A DNA stretch of 64,000 bases from Devosia oryzisoli (GCF_014837245.1 NZ_JACYFU010000006.1:100561-164560); one strand, 5' to 3'; positions 52,579-61,429 are shown, counted from the stretch's first letter. Numbers and translations: made by a program. The notes: generated from the sequence alone by a model not told the origin.

Positions 52579-54162
52579 TCAGAACCGAAGCGACTTGGCC
52601 TGCTTGACCCCTTCGAGGGCCACGACCTTGGCCAGTTGCGCTTCGTCGAGCGTGCCGTCGATGGACACCAGGGCAATGGCGTCGCCCCCGACATCGGCGC
52701 GGCCGAGGTTGAAGTTGGCGATGTTGATGCCGAGCGTGCCCAGAAGCGTCCCGAGCCGGCCGATGTGGCCCGGCTTGTCCTCATTGGTGACATAGAGCAT
52801 GGACGGGGTGATCTCCGCTTCCATGTTGATGTCCTTAACCTGGATGATGCGCGGCTTGCCGTTGGCGAACAGGGTGCCGGCCACTGCACGCGTCTGGCGT
52901 TCGGTGGTGACGGTGAGGCGGATATAGCCTTCGTAAGCGCCCTGCTGGTCGCGCGTGGTGGTTTCCACAGTGATGCCGCGGTCCTTGGCGATCTGGGTGG
53001 CCGACACCATGTTGATGTCGCCCAGCGAGGGCTTGAGCACGCCGTTGATGGCCGCGGCCACCATCGGACGAACGTTGAGGTGTGCCGGGACGCCCTCGAA
53101 CTCCAGCTTCACGCCCGTGATCGCCGTTTCCGTGAGTTGTCCCGCGAAAGAGCCCAGCGCTTCGGCGAGCTTGACCCAAGGGGTCAGGATGGGCGCTTCT
53201 TCGGCCGAGATAGAGGGGAAGTTGAGCGCGTTGGTGATTTCACCGCTCATCAGGTAGGCCGAAATCTGCTCGGCCACCTGCAGCGCCACGTTTTCCTGCG
53301 CCTCGGTGGTGGATGCGCCCAGATGGGGGGTGCAGATGACGTTGGGCAGTTCGAACAGCGGGTTGTTCTCGGCGGGTTCCTTGAGGAACACGTCAAGGGC
53401 GGCACCGGCCACCTGACCCGATTTGAGGGCGTCGTAGAGCGCCTCCTCGTCGATCAGGCCGCCGCGAGCGCAGTTGATGATGCGCACACCCTTCTTGGTT
53501 TTGGCCAGCGTATCCTTGTTGAGAATGTTGCGCGTGGCGTCGATCAGCGGGGTGTGAAGCGTGATGAAATCTGCCCGGGCGAGGAGCTCGTCGAGTTCCA
53601 CCTTCTCGACGCCCAGCGTCTGGGCCCGCTCGGGAGTGAGGAACGGATCGAAGGCAATCACCTTCATGCGCAGGCCGATGGCGCGGTCAGCGACGATCGA
53701 GCCGATATTGCCCGCGCCGATGAGGCCGAGTGTCTTGTTGGTCACCTCGACGCCCATGAAGCGGTTCTTTTCCCACTTGGAGGCGCGGGTCGAGGCGTCG
53801 GCTTCGGGGAGTTGGCGCGCCAGGGCCATCATCATGGCGATGGCGTGCTCGGCGGTGGTGATGGAGTTGCCGAAGGGCGTGTTCATCACGATGATGCCCT
53901 TCTTGGTGGCCGCGGGAATATCGACATTGTCAACGCCGATGCCGGCGCGGCCGATGACCTTGAGGTTGGTGGCGGCCGAGATGATCTTTTCCGTGACCTT
54001 GGTGGCCGAGCGGATGGCAAGGCCATCATACTGGCCGATCACCTCGAAGAGCTTGTCCTTGTCCTTGCCCAGGTCGGGCAGGTAATCGACTTCGACGCCA
54101 TTGTCCTTGAAGATCTGGACGGCGGTGGGGCTCAGTTTGTCGGAAACGAGAACTTTTGGCAT
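52579..54162 (-). CDS. serA: D-3-phosphoglycerate dehydrogenase
   Basis: 527 residues. Oxidises 3-phosphoglycerate in serine synthesis. The NAD site GLIGAGNIGSIVADRA, catalytic segment NCARGGLIDEEAL and the C-terminal ACT domain (MLYVTNEDKPGHIGRLGTLLG) are present, with an intervening domain as in long-form enzymes. The ATG is 10 bases after AGGGA. serC lies upstream on the same strand. Confidence 0.96.
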   Translation of the reverse strand: MPKVLVSDKLSPTAVQIFKDNGVEVDYLPDLGKDKDKLFEVIGQYDGLAIRSATKVTEKIISAATNLKVIGRAGIGVDNVDIPAATKKGIIVMNTPFGNSITTAEHAIAMMMALARQLPEADASTRASKWEKNRFMGVEVTNKTLGLIGAGNIGSIVADRAIGLRMKVIAFDPFLTPERAQTLGVEKVELDELLARADFITLHTPLIDATRNILNKDTLAKTKKGVRIINCARGGLIDEEALYDALKSGQVAGAALDVFLKEPAENNPLFELPNVICTPHLGASTTEAQENVALQVAEQISAYLMSGEITNALNFPSISAEEAPILTPWVKLAEALGSFAGQLTETAITGVKLEFEGVPAHLNVRPMVAAAINGVLKPSLGDINMVSATQIAKDRGITVETTTRDQQGAYEGYIRLTVTTERQTRAVAGTLFANGKPRIIQVKDINMEAEITPSMLYVTNEDKPGHIGRLGTLLGTLGINIANFNLGRADVGGDAIALVSIDGTLDEAQLAKVVALEGVKQAKSLRF

Positions 54163-54230
54163 TTTGGGGATGTCCCTGAAATCGGATCGGCAGCCGCGCT
54201 GCCGAATGGGGGTGCGATCCCTCCGCACCG

Positions 54231-54289
54231 TCACCGCCCGGCTTGTCCGGGTGGTCCATGGATTGCCCGGTCAAGCCGGGCAATGACGA
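54231..54289. repeat. REP-like paired palindrome between serA and serC
   Basis: Two adjacent GC-rich hairpins: ACCGCCCGG / CCGGGTGG (54234-54254) and ATTGCCCGG / CCGGGCAAT (54262-54284) with loops of 5. The 'TGCCCGGTCAAGCCGGGCAATGACG' style element is typical of dispersed intergenic repeats in Alphaproteobacteria. It separates serC from serA. Confidence 0.6.
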
Positions 54290-54320
54290 TGAACAGAAGG
54301 GCGAAGCGTGAGATGAGAAA

Positions 54321-55502
54321 CTAGGCGGCGGCCTTGAGCGTGGCTTTCTCCTGGGCGAAAGCCCAGTCGAGCCACGGGGTCAGCTTCTCGAGGTCGGAAG
54401 CCTCGATCGTGGAGCCGGCCCAGATGCGCAGGCCCGAAGGGGCGTCGCGATAGGCGCCGATGTCGTAGGCGACGCCTTCCTTGTCGAGGCGGGAGACAAT
54501 GGCCTTGGCGAACGTTGCCTGGGCCTCCTCGTCGAGCGCCTTGACGGCTGGATCGGTGATGACGAGGCAGACGGACGTATTGGAGCGCTCGTCTTCCTTG
54601 TGCGCGAGGAAGTCGACCCAGGGAGTCCGCGCGACCCAGTCGGCAAGGACCTTGTAGTTGGCGTTGGCGCGGGCCTGCATAGCTTTCAGGCCGCCGATTT
54701 CCATGCCCCAATCCATGGCGTCCACCGCGTCCTCGATGCAGAGCATCGAAACGGTGTTGATCGTCTCGCCCTTGAAGATGCCCTCGATGAGCTTGCCGCC
54801 CTTGGTCATGCGGAAAATCTTGGGCAGCGGGCGATCTGGCTTGTAAGTCTCGAGCCGTTCGACGGCGCGCGGCGAGAGGATGAGCACGCCATGCGCGGCT
54901 TCGCCACCCAAGGCCTTCTGCCAGGAGAAGGTGACAACATCGAGCTTGGCGAAGTCGAGGTTCTGCGCAAACGCTGCCGAGGTCGCGTCGCAGATGGTGA
55001 GGCCCTGCCGGTCGGCGGGAATCCAGTTGGCATTGGGGACGCGGACACCCGAGGTCGTGCCGTTCCAGGTGAAGACGACGTCGCGGGTGAAGTCGACCTT
55101 GGTAAGGTCGGGCAGTTGGCCATATGGCGCTTCGAGAACGCGCACGTCATCGAGCTTGAGCTGCTTCTGGACATCGGTGACCCAGCCGGCGCCGAACGAT
55201 TCCCAGGTCAGCATGTCGACGCCACGGGCACCGAGAGCGCTCCAGAGGAACATCTCGACGGCACCGGTATCGGAAGCGGGCACGATGCCGATGCGGTAGT
55301 CGGCCGGAACTTGTAGCAGTTCGCGCGTCAGATCGAGGGCGCGCTGGATGCGGGCCTTGGCCGGCTTGGCGCGGTGCGAGCGGCCGACGAGTGCGTCGGC
55401 AAGCACATCCAGCGTCCAACCCGGACGCTTGGAGCAGGGACCCGACGAAAAATTAGGATTAGCCGGTTTGACCGCCGGTGCGGTTAGGGGCGTATCAGCC
55501 AT
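54321..55502 (-). CDS. serC: Phosphoserine aminotransferase
   Basis: 393 residues. Converts 3-phosphohydroxypyruvate to phosphoserine using glutamate. The N-terminus [15 protein letters not shown] and the PLP lysine region [14 protein letters not shown] are diagnostic for the alphaproteobacterial form. It has a structured leader and precedes serA, so both serine genes follow one promoter or two. Confidence 0.95.
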   Translation of the reverse strand: MADTPLTAPAVKPANPNFSSGPCSKRPGWTLDVLADALVGRSHRAKPAKARIQRALDLTRELLQVPADYRIGIVPASDTGAVEMFLWSALGARGVDMLTWESFGAGWVTDVQKQLKLDDVRVLEAPYGQLPDLTKVDFTRDVVFTWNGTTSGVRVPNANWIPADRQGLTICDATSAAFAQNLDFAKLDVVTFSWQKALGGEAAHGVLILSPRAVERLETYKPDRPLPKIFRMTKGGKLIEGIFKGETINTVSMLCIEDAVDAMDWGMEIGGLKAMQARANANYKVLADWVARTPWVDFLAHKEDERSNTSVCLVITDPAVKALDEEAQATFAKAIVSRLDKEGVAYDIGAYRDAPSGLRIWAGSTIEASDLEKLTPWLDWAFAQEKATLKAAA

Positions 55503-55550
55503 CTCAAGCGGCCCTCCCAGGCCTATGCGTCTCGCGTTAGGGCGAGATGT
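55503..55550 (-). promoter_or_regulatory. Structured serC leader
   Basis: Two hairpins precede the serC ATG: TCTCGC / GCGAGA (55530-55547) and GGCC-TGGGAG-GGCC (55510-55523), the latter displaying the Shine-Dalgarno GGGAGG in its loop. Architecture agrees with the alphaproteobacterial serC RNA motif as I remember it; the exact family was not tested. Confidence 0.5.
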
Positions 55551-55638
55551 CCTGAGGCCGCAATTACGCCTGCGTCAGCGCGCCGTCAAGAGGCGCAGCG
55601 GCAATGCGCTGGTGGGGGTACCGTAATTTCCCATGTCG

Positions 55639-55662
55639 GATATGCATAACGAGGGGCATATC
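55639..55662. promoter_or_regulatory. Interrupted palindrome upstream of serC
   Basis: GATATGC, 10 bases, GCATATC. It lies 137 bases upstream of serC and about 210 upstream of the divergent small regulator gene. It could be an operator for either. A second, shorter repeat AACCC/GGGTT is at 55683-55697. The rest of the spacer up to 55871 shows nothing. Confidence 0.4.
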
Positions 55663-55871
55663 TGTGCAAAAACAATGGCCTAAACCCGTAATGGGTTACG
55701 AGCCACGTTGGGCCATTGCCGATCGGAGTTAGTGCGGCTCAACCTGGACAACGCCATTCGCAGAGTTTGTGCGTAAGCTTTTCTGAAGCTATCAGTGCGC
55801 TATTAGGACTGCCAAATAGGCTGGGATGAAGCGATAAGCTAATCTGGCTTGTTTTTCTCTGGAGCATCCTC

Positions 55872-56072
55872 GTGGCCGAGACCGACAAAACCCCGAAAAC
55901 GCTGCCCCGCAAAGATGGGCGCAAGCCGTTCATGATCTATCTCGATCCAGAGCTGATCAAAGATATCAAACGAGCAGCATTAGAGGCTGACCGACCTGCA
56001 TATGAGATCGTTGAAGATCAAATGCGGCTTGCCTTGGCTTCAGTGGAGGGGCTGCGGCGAACGCGCGGCTAA
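55872..56072 (+). CDS. Small protein, ribbon-helix-helix-like
   Basis: 66 residues, GTG start 8 bases after GGAG. KPFMIYLDPELIKDIKRAALEADRPAYEIVEDQMRLAL has the pattern of a MetJ/Arc-type ribbon-helix-helix: a short beta strand (FMIYLDP), then two helices. That suggests a DNA-binding regulator or antitoxin, but no toxin gene follows. A plasmid or phage origin is possible. Confidence 0.6.
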   Translation: MAETDKTPKTLPRKDGRKPFMIYLDPELIKDIKRAALEADRPAYEIVEDQMRLALASVEGLRRTRG

Positions 56073-56160
56073 ACGCTGAAAGCCTGCTAAGGGGTGGTTT
56101 GCGGACTGGCTGCTTTTCTGCTCCATATGATCTAAGCGGACCCAGAACAGGTGCATTATA

Positions 56161-56535
56161 GTGGGACGTTTGTTTGCGCTCACCTTTGTGTTGATGTTCA
56201 TCACCCTTGCAGGCTGCTCACGGGCGCCAAAGCCCCAAAGCCCCTTCGGCAAGGCCGTCTACGAAGCGATGCTCCGATATGAAGCGTCGCCTGGTATCTT
56301 CGACATCAGTGATGAGATTTGTGGCACCTTCAACGAGGAAGACGTAGCGGTTGCGGTTGAGGAAATGCCCGAGTTGGATCCTCTGATGAGCGTGGGGGGT
56401 ATCGGACCAACTCCGGGGAGCACCTCAGCCACCTTCCGCCGCAGTGTGGGTTGGCCATGGACACAGACGCTGTTCATCGATGTGAAGTCGGACGAAGGAT
56501 ATTGCTCAGCCCAGATCGGAAGGAGATCGACCTAA
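56161..56535 (+). CDS. Putative lipoprotein, unknown function
   Basis: 124 residues, GTG start. A signal peptide with lipobox ITLAGC at residues 14-19 gives a lipid-anchored mature protein beginning at the Cys. No known domain. The 3' part contains DVKSDEGYCSAQ. Neighbours are unrelated. Confidence 0.6.
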   Translation: MGRLFALTFVLMFITLAGCSRAPKPQSPFGKAVYEAMLRYEASPGIFDISDEICGTFNEEDVAVAVEEMPELDPLMSVGGIGPTPGSTSATFRRSVGWPWTQTLFIDVKSDEGYCSAQIGRRST

Positions 56536-56589
56536 TCCGATTATAGCCGCTTTGGAGCGACACCGTTCCCCCCATCTTAGTTCGGAAAC

Positions 56590-56704
56590 GGGGTCGGCAG
56601 CGGACTGGCAGCGACGCGCCGATTGCGGTCGTTCAGCCAGACTCTGCGACTTCCCGAAAGCAGTCGGTCCGCGCAGGTTCTGGCCACTTCAACAACCGGG
56701 GTGG
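56590..56704 (+). repeat. 115-bp direct repeat, left copy
   Basis: The 115 bases from GGGGTCGGCAGCGGACTGGC to CAACCGGGGTGG recur at 58926-59040 in the same orientation with three mismatches (T/C, A/G, A/G). No terminal inverted repeats or coding capacity. The pair brackets the ribosomal-protection gene. Confidence 0.9.
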
Positions 56705-56759
56705 GTAGCGGACTGACGGCTTTCGGTTCCAAGAACACAAAAGCCGCCAGCTCGCTGAG

Positions 56760-58697
56760 CTACCTCCGCATTTTTGCCATGTAACCATTTCGATCAAATG
56801 GATTGGCCCCTATGTGCGGCCGTTTTGACGGCCTAGCCATGGGTGCGTAATGATCGAAGACGGCCTCCATGGCCGCAGACCCACCGGTCAGGTCGGGTAA
56901 CTGCCGCTGAACGCCCTGCATCGCTACCGTTACAATAGTGCCTTCGAGCCTCGCTGCTCTTTCCTCAACATTTGTCGCGCTAAGTGTAGCACCGGCCTGG
57001 CCCAGCAGCGTGAGCAAGGCACCGATAGTGTCCGGCGGTGTGTCGATGCGGAACTTGCTGACTGGCTCGCACACGGCGGTCGTCGCCTTGGCAAGAGCCG
57101 ATGCGAGAACAAGGGGCGTGAGGAGACGAAAGTCTCCTGCCGTACTTTCCGGTGCCGATTGCCCGGCCATGGTCATCGTGACTTGGCAGTCGATGACGGG
57201 CCAGCCATACCGCCCTTGCTTCAAAGTCTCCGCGACCGCCTCCTCGACAGCTCGATAGAAGCCAGCCGGCATCAGCCCGGAATTGACGTCGAAGCGAAAG
57301 CTGTTCCCCGATCCAGGAGGGCGCGGCTCCACGTGCAGGCCAACCGTCGCAAGGAACGGGTTCTGGCCCTCGCCAATATTTTCCACAGCCTCGGCAGACC
57401 CGACCACTCTTTCGGCACAGATCACGGTGCTTTCGAGAAAATCGACGGCAAGGTCGAAGTCCTGCTCCAGCGTTGTGCTAATGACCTCCTTCTGCACTTC
57501 GCCATAAAGCGAGAGGAAGATGTCGCCGTTCTGGTCGTCGTGGCGGAGATTGATGAGTGGATCCTGCTCGGCCAGTTGACCCAACGCTGTCCATAGCACC
57601 TGTCGGTCAGATGGGTTCCTGGCAAGCACTTGGGTTTCAAGCGTCGGTGGCGCGAAAAAGGTCAGGCGATCAGATGCTGCCCCCTCCCCGACGCCGTCAC
57701 CGATCACGGCAGAAGCAAGTCCGGCAACGCGACCAATTTCGCCAGCCTGAAGCTGTTCCGAGCGCCGCAGTTTGCCGGCACTGAAGACATGAATACCGGT
57801 TACACGCTCATGGCTTTTCGGGAGGGCAAGCAAATCCCTTACCCGTATCGTCCCTGCTTCCAGTGCAATATAGGCCTGCTTCTCTCCACCCCAGCCACGA
57901 TCGATCTTGAAGACCTTGCCTCGCACCGGGGCCAGAGGGGCGGGCGTAGCTGAAGGCAACAAGGCCACGAGGCCTGCGATCAATTCCTGCAGACCGACTC
58001 CCGTGGTAGCCGAGCCGGCGAATGCCGGATGAACCTGATTCGCGGCGACTTGAGCGGCCAGTGCTTTACGCAGCCGGCTTCCTGTCACTTGAACTGGATC
58101 GAGTACGACATCCGCCAACAATGCCTCATCATTCTCGATCAGCAGGTCGATCAGCCCATCTCGCAAAAGCCCATAGTCGAAGTCTATTGCCTCGACTGCG
58201 GACGTTCTGCCTCCTGCTCCAATCACACGGGACATCTTCACCGTGGACAATTCGAGCTGTTCCGTCAGAGTATGGACAATGCCGTCATAGTTCGCGCCGA
58301 GCCGATCGACCTTATTGATGAAGAACAGGAACGGCACCTGCAGCCGGCGCAGCGCCCGCACAAGCACTCTGGTCTGCGCCTGCACTCCTTCGACTGCCGA
58401 AACCACGACAATGGCGGCGTCGAGAACACCAAGAGTGCGCTCAACTTCGGCAATGAAATCCGGGTGTCCCGGCGTATCCACTAGATTGACGGTAACATCG
58501 CCTAGGGCAAAGGAAGCCACCGCGGCTTTGATGGTTATGCCGCGTTGCCGCTCGAGCTCCAGGCTGTCTGTTTGTGTATTTCCGGCATCAACACTACCAA
58601 GTTTGTTGATAGCGCCGGTTTCAAACAGCAGTCGTTCAGTTAGGCTGGTCTTGCCCGCATCGACATGGGCCAGAACGCCCAAATTCATGGTACGCAT
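56760..58697 (-). CDS. Tetracycline-resistance-type ribosomal protection GTPase (TetM/OtrA family)
   Basis: 645 residues, close to TetM length. EF-G-like GTPase: G1 AHVDAGKTS (10-18), G3 DTPGH (74-78), G4 NKVD (128-131). NLGVLAHVDAGKTSLTERLL, GSVDAGNTQTDSLELERQRGITIK and VEGVQAQTRVL resemble ribosomal protection proteins, in my memory closest to those of actinomycetes (Otr(A)-like). Such proteins dislodge tetracycline from the ribosome; divergent relatives may not confer resistance. It lies between 115-bp direct repeats, in the accessory block. No leader peptide or adjacent regulator was found. Confidence 0.88.
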   Translation of the reverse strand: MRTMNLGVLAHVDAGKTSLTERLLFETGAINKLGSVDAGNTQTDSLELERQRGITIKAAVASFALGDVTVNLVDTPGHPDFIAEVERTLGVLDAAIVVVSAVEGVQAQTRVLVRALRRLQVPFLFFINKVDRLGANYDGIVHTLTEQLELSTVKMSRVIGAGGRTSAVEAIDFDYGLLRDGLIDLLIENDEALLADVVLDPVQVTGSRLRKALAAQVAANQVHPAFAGSATTGVGLQELIAGLVALLPSATPAPLAPVRGKVFKIDRGWGGEKQAYIALEAGTIRVRDLLALPKSHERVTGIHVFSAGKLRRSEQLQAGEIGRVAGLASAVIGDGVGEGAASDRLTFFAPPTLETQVLARNPSDRQVLWTALGQLAEQDPLINLRHDDQNGDIFLSLYGEVQKEVISTTLEQDFDLAVDFLESTVICAERVVGSAEAVENIGEGQNPFLATVGLHVEPRPPGSGNSFRFDVNSGLMPAGFYRAVEEAVAETLKQGRYGWPVIDCQVTMTMAGQSAPESTAGDFRLLTPLVLASALAKATTAVCEPVSKFRIDTPPDTIGALLTLLGQAGATLSATNVEERAARLEGTIVTVAMQGVQRQLPDLTGGSAAMEAVFDHYAPMARPSKRPHIGANPFDRNGYMAKMRR

Positions 58698-58774
58698 AAA
58701 TCGTCATCTTCTGAAATTTCCACATGGGGTTTTGATCAGAAGGGACTCGGGGCATTGGGGCCTCTATGCGCGGA

Positions 58775-58897
58775 CTAATATTTGATCGATGCCGCCATAG
58801 CGGCTCTCCGTGAATCTTTTGCCAATTGCTCCTCAGTGTCAATGAGTGCGCGCGCTACCTGGACAGTTACAAGTGCCGGACGTCCACATTCAGTCAT
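58775..58897 (-). CDS. Possible small protein, 40 residues, upstream of the GTPase gene
   Basis: MTECGRPALVTVQVARALIDTEEQLAKDSRRAAMAASIKY. The composition is protein-like (amphipathic helix), and it lies on the same strand as the GTPase gene, but I see no ribosome-binding site and no family. It may be the end of a decayed gene. The remaining bases of the 58698-58925 spacer hold nothing else visible. Confidence 0.25.
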   Translation of the reverse strand: MTECGRPALVTVQVARALIDTEEQLAKDSRRAAMAASIKY

Positions 58898-58925
58898 CCG
58901 AGGCCGCCCCTTAGATGACCGCAAT

Positions 58926-59040
58926 GGGGTCGGCAGCGGACTGGCAGCGACGCGCCGATTGCGGTCGCTCAGCCGGACTCTGCGACTTCCCGAAAGCAGT
59001 CGGTCCGCGCAGGTTCTGGCCACTTCAACAGCCGGGGTGG
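58926..59040 (+). repeat. 115-bp direct repeat, right copy
   Basis: Second copy of the repeat at 56590-56704; direct orientation, three mismatches. 2,221 bases separate the two copies. Homologous recombination between them would delete the GTPase gene as a circle. Confidence 0.9.
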
Positions 59041-59114
59041 TTTTCTGCCGGTCGGCTATTGGCAGATTTTCCCAGTAAGCAGACTATGCCAGCAAAGCCT
59101 TGGAGTCTGGGCCC

Positions 59115-59528
59115 GTGACACTGATAATTCTGGCATTTCTGACCATACCCATGCAGATGTTTGGGTATGCCACCACCTGCACGCAAGGCGATAGCGGCAG
59201 TGCTTTAGCGAGTTCGGCCATCTCGGGCACGCTCCTGTTCGCTATGGCAGTTTTTCTATTACGTAGAGGGGCTTCAAATGGACTGGGGACCATTCCGCTA
59301 GTCTTCACCGCTATATTGCTCGTCGGGACGCTTGCATCCACTTCTTCTATTTGGCTCGGAACGATTAGGTACGGCACACCATGCGGCTCCGATTTCGCGT
59401 TCTATGCCCTTGAGGTGCCAGACCGGGCGGTAATTCTCCTTAGCTATCTGGCGCTTCCCATACTAAATGTTGCCCTCTGCTTGATGCTGTTGGCCCGAAA
59501 GCTTTCCGTGCCGAAATCGCCTACCTGA
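59115..59528 (+). CDS. Small membrane protein, four helices, unknown
   Basis: 137 residues if the GTG at 59115 is used (GGAG 9 bases upstream); a TTG at 59100 would give 142. Four hydrophobic segments: TLIILAFLTIPMQMFG, ISGTLLFAMAVFLL, LVFTAILLVGTLAST and YLALPILNVALCLMLL. No family recognised. An upstream 10-codon frame (59086-59118) stops by overlapping the GTG. Confidence 0.55.
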   Translation: MTLIILAFLTIPMQMFGYATTCTQGDSGSALASSAISGTLLFAMAVFLLRRGASNGLGTIPLVFTAILLVGTLASTSSIWLGTIRYGTPCGSDFAFYALEVPDRAVILLSYLALPILNVALCLMLLARKLSVPKSPT

Positions 59529-59735
59529 ACAGTCGGTCTTGGCAACCAAAACACGCTCGTTCTATGACCCCAATGGGGTCGAAAGTGTCCCGGCTATAGC
59601 GTGCCCCGTTTCAGCCTTGGAAGCTGCCCACGCCGGTCGTTCAACTGAGCCGCCCGCCACGGCGAACACTGGAAGGTAGGGGACGAGCGGCTACTACTCG
59701 ACAATGCTTGACGACCGCCAATCGGCGGCTGTCAG
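59529..59735. other. Intergenic region, degenerate repeat-like
   Basis: No gene. The segment CCAATGGGGTCG...GCCGGTCGTTCAAC shares vocabulary with the 115-bp repeats (GGGGTCG and GCGGTCGTTCA there) but is not a clear copy. I see no terminator. Confidence 0.35.
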
Positions 59736-59933
59736 CTAGAGCAGTAGCGCAAAGATCAGCCGAAACGGAAGGTATGAAATCACCGAGGTTAAAAACAGAA
59801 ACGGTGCAGCTGTCGGCACGCTCTTGGGGATGAATTTTTCTAAGGCTGGGAACTTATAAATTAGTAATGCACTGGCCGGGGAATACACGAAGAAAAAATA
59901 AAGAAGAAAATATCCAAGCTCTGGTTTGCTCAA
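59736..59933 (-). CDS. Small membrane protein, unknown
   Basis: 65 residues, TTG start; two hydrophobic stretches (LGYFLLYFFFVYSPASALLIY and FLFLTSVISYLPFRLIFALLL) and AT-rich sequence. It is hydrophobic enough to be real, but the start is weak and no family is seen. A larger overlapping frame was rejected. The spacer 59934-60208 holds no convincing gene. Confidence 0.35.
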   Translation of the reverse strand: MSKPELGYFLLYFFFVYSPASALLIYKFPALEKFIPKSVPTAAPFLFLTSVISYLPFRLIFALLL

Positions 59934-60208
59934 CGCCTATAGCACTCCATCCTGTGACTTTGACCATAAGCGGGCAAGCTATGCTAACAGCAATTTCTAC
60001 GAAGCTCCAATTGGACAGTTCCACCACGTTCGGAGGTTGACTTGTTCGACATTGAGTATGTCCGTCAGATAAAGAGCATATTGAAGTAGGCGGTGAATGG
60101 AGATCTGCTGGTGACATGCCTCGGGTATTGAACCATCCGGCTGGGGATTTTACTGAGCATTGATAGTCACCGGTCGGCGGCCAAAAAAATTTTCGCCATT
60201 GTATTTCT

Positions 60209-60622
60209 TTACAACATGCTTTGGCTGTATATCGCTCTGCAGTATCCGCCAGGGGCGACGTAAATAAGCAAATGTTGGGTGCTAAAAAAACCAACTCCCC
60301 TCATTAACCGCCAAGCCATCGTTCCCGCAGGCTTTGCTGTTCTAATCTGCTTCGACTCCTCAAACAAGTCTGGGAAATCCATCGTCAGACGTTCCATTTT
60401 TGGAAGGTCAATGTTCGGGCACACGATGGAACTGATATCTTTTGTCTGATCTCGTTTAGCAGCTGGCGCCTCCCAAAGTTCTCGCCGTTGATCCAAAAGA
60501 TTTTCGATCCAAAGGGCTAACGCAGCGCTATCGTTCATAGGTTCTTCCGCAAGTATTGAATTGTGGAGTGCACCTGCCACAAAAATAGCGGCTGAAAGAA
60601 TCCGAAGCATCACACGATCCAT
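60209..60622 (-). CDS. Exported hypothetical protein
   Basis: 137 residues; ATG preceded by AAGGTGAT. A signal peptide (MLRILSAAIFVAGALHNSILAEE) is followed by a polar sequence. Two Cys are present (IVCPNID, GGYCRA). The later region is Ser/Met/Gly-rich. No recognised domain. The sequence is AT-richer than the core genes. Confidence 0.55.
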   Translation of the reverse strand: MDRVMLRILSAAIFVAGALHNSILAEEPMNDSAALALWIENLLDQRRELWEAPAAKRDQTKDISSIVCPNIDLPKMERLTMDFPDLFEESKQIRTAKPAGTMAWRLMRGVGFFSTQHLLIYVAPGGYCRAIYSQSML

Positions 60623-60812
60623 ATCACCTTGACTCCTTCGCCCCTCAGCCGGCCGACCCTCGGGCGCCAGATTGCGTTCGAAACAAAACCCTTAGATAGC
60701 GAAAAATTCCACGTCCACAGTCATTTATAATGCTCACACGCACTTAAGTGGCGAGTTCAGCGCGATCTATGTGCTCTTTTCGGTTCAGGGATGTCGCATC
60801 GGACGATCAATA

Positions 60813-61016
60813 ATGGGCGCCATGTGGAGCCAACTGTCTGCCGCTGGCCATTCCTCAGCAAGTCTGTCGGTCTTGCGCGAAAACGCGTACGCGCGAGTAA
60901 TACATGAAAAGCTCGGCGGCATAGTCGTGGGCGAGAAGATTGAAGAGAGGCCCAAAGCAGCCCTCGTCGAGGACGCCTACGGGTGGCCGGATCTCTGGAC
61001 ATTGGGCAGCATCTAG
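60813..61016 (+). pseudogene. GNAT acetyltransferase remnant (C-terminal part)
   Basis: The 67 residues include SASLSVLRENAYARVIHEKLGG and ERPKAALVEDAYGWPDLWTL. This matches the C-terminal acetyl-CoA-binding and YGW segment of GNAT enzymes (usually about 150-170 residues). The N-terminal half is missing, and no fitting frame precedes it. It is therefore a decayed or truncated gene. Confidence 0.65.
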
Positions 61017-61086
61017 AGCGAGATGCTGGGCTTGTGGATCAGCATGGCTGGACGTTCGAGAACCCCTGACGGCAAAGGGCTCTCGC

Positions 61087-61429
61087 CTATCGACCGCAGA
61101 ACTGATGCTCGATGGTGCAGGGGCCCGCGTTGAGCCCGTCACAGATGCGCATCGCCGCATCGTCCGCCCGCGGCTGACTTCCTGCCCAAGCCACGCCCCA
61201 TTGGCTGCCGGTCGTGGCAATGGCAACGCAACCGCTGTTCCCGCTCACCACCACCCGGCAATCCGGATAGTGTGCGCTGCAGGCGCTCATGGCGTTATCA
61301 TGGGCCATGTCCGGGAGGCGAAAGCGCTGCCAATAGGGCTGCTCATGGCCAGACTGCGCTACCGCCCAGGCGGCCAGGGCAGGAGAGACTCCAACGACAA
61401 GAAGAGGCCGCAGCGAGCAGAAGGCGCAT
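61087..61429 (-). pseudogene. DUF4189 exported protein, frameshifted in the signal peptide
   Basis: A DUF4189-like domain with Cys-rich pattern (AMSACSAHYPDCRVVVS, CVAIATTGSQWGVA, CDGLNAGPCTIEHQFC) reads in one frame to 61087, but its only in-frame ATG (61308) lies inside the domain. Upstream, ATG at 61429 follows GGAGAATACTT and starts a frame MRLLLAAA, and the domain's frame continues LLVVGVSPALAAWAVAQSG. Removing one base near 61400-61405 joins them into a perfect signal peptide with an ALA cleavage site. So it is a broken gene, or a sequencing error. Confidence 0.65.

Noticed and set aside
58636..58790. A Tet-type leader peptide and attenuator upstream of the ribosomal-protection gene
   Set aside because: Short frames exist, but I found no leader with paired terminator and antiterminator stems.
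56705..58925. A transposon with inverted ends around the GTPase gene
   Set aside because: The flanking repeats are direct; no transposase, integrase or inverted ends are visible.
59854..60294. 146-codon minus-strand frame
   Set aside because: Overlaps two better small genes, has no ribosome-binding site, and no domain-like pattern.
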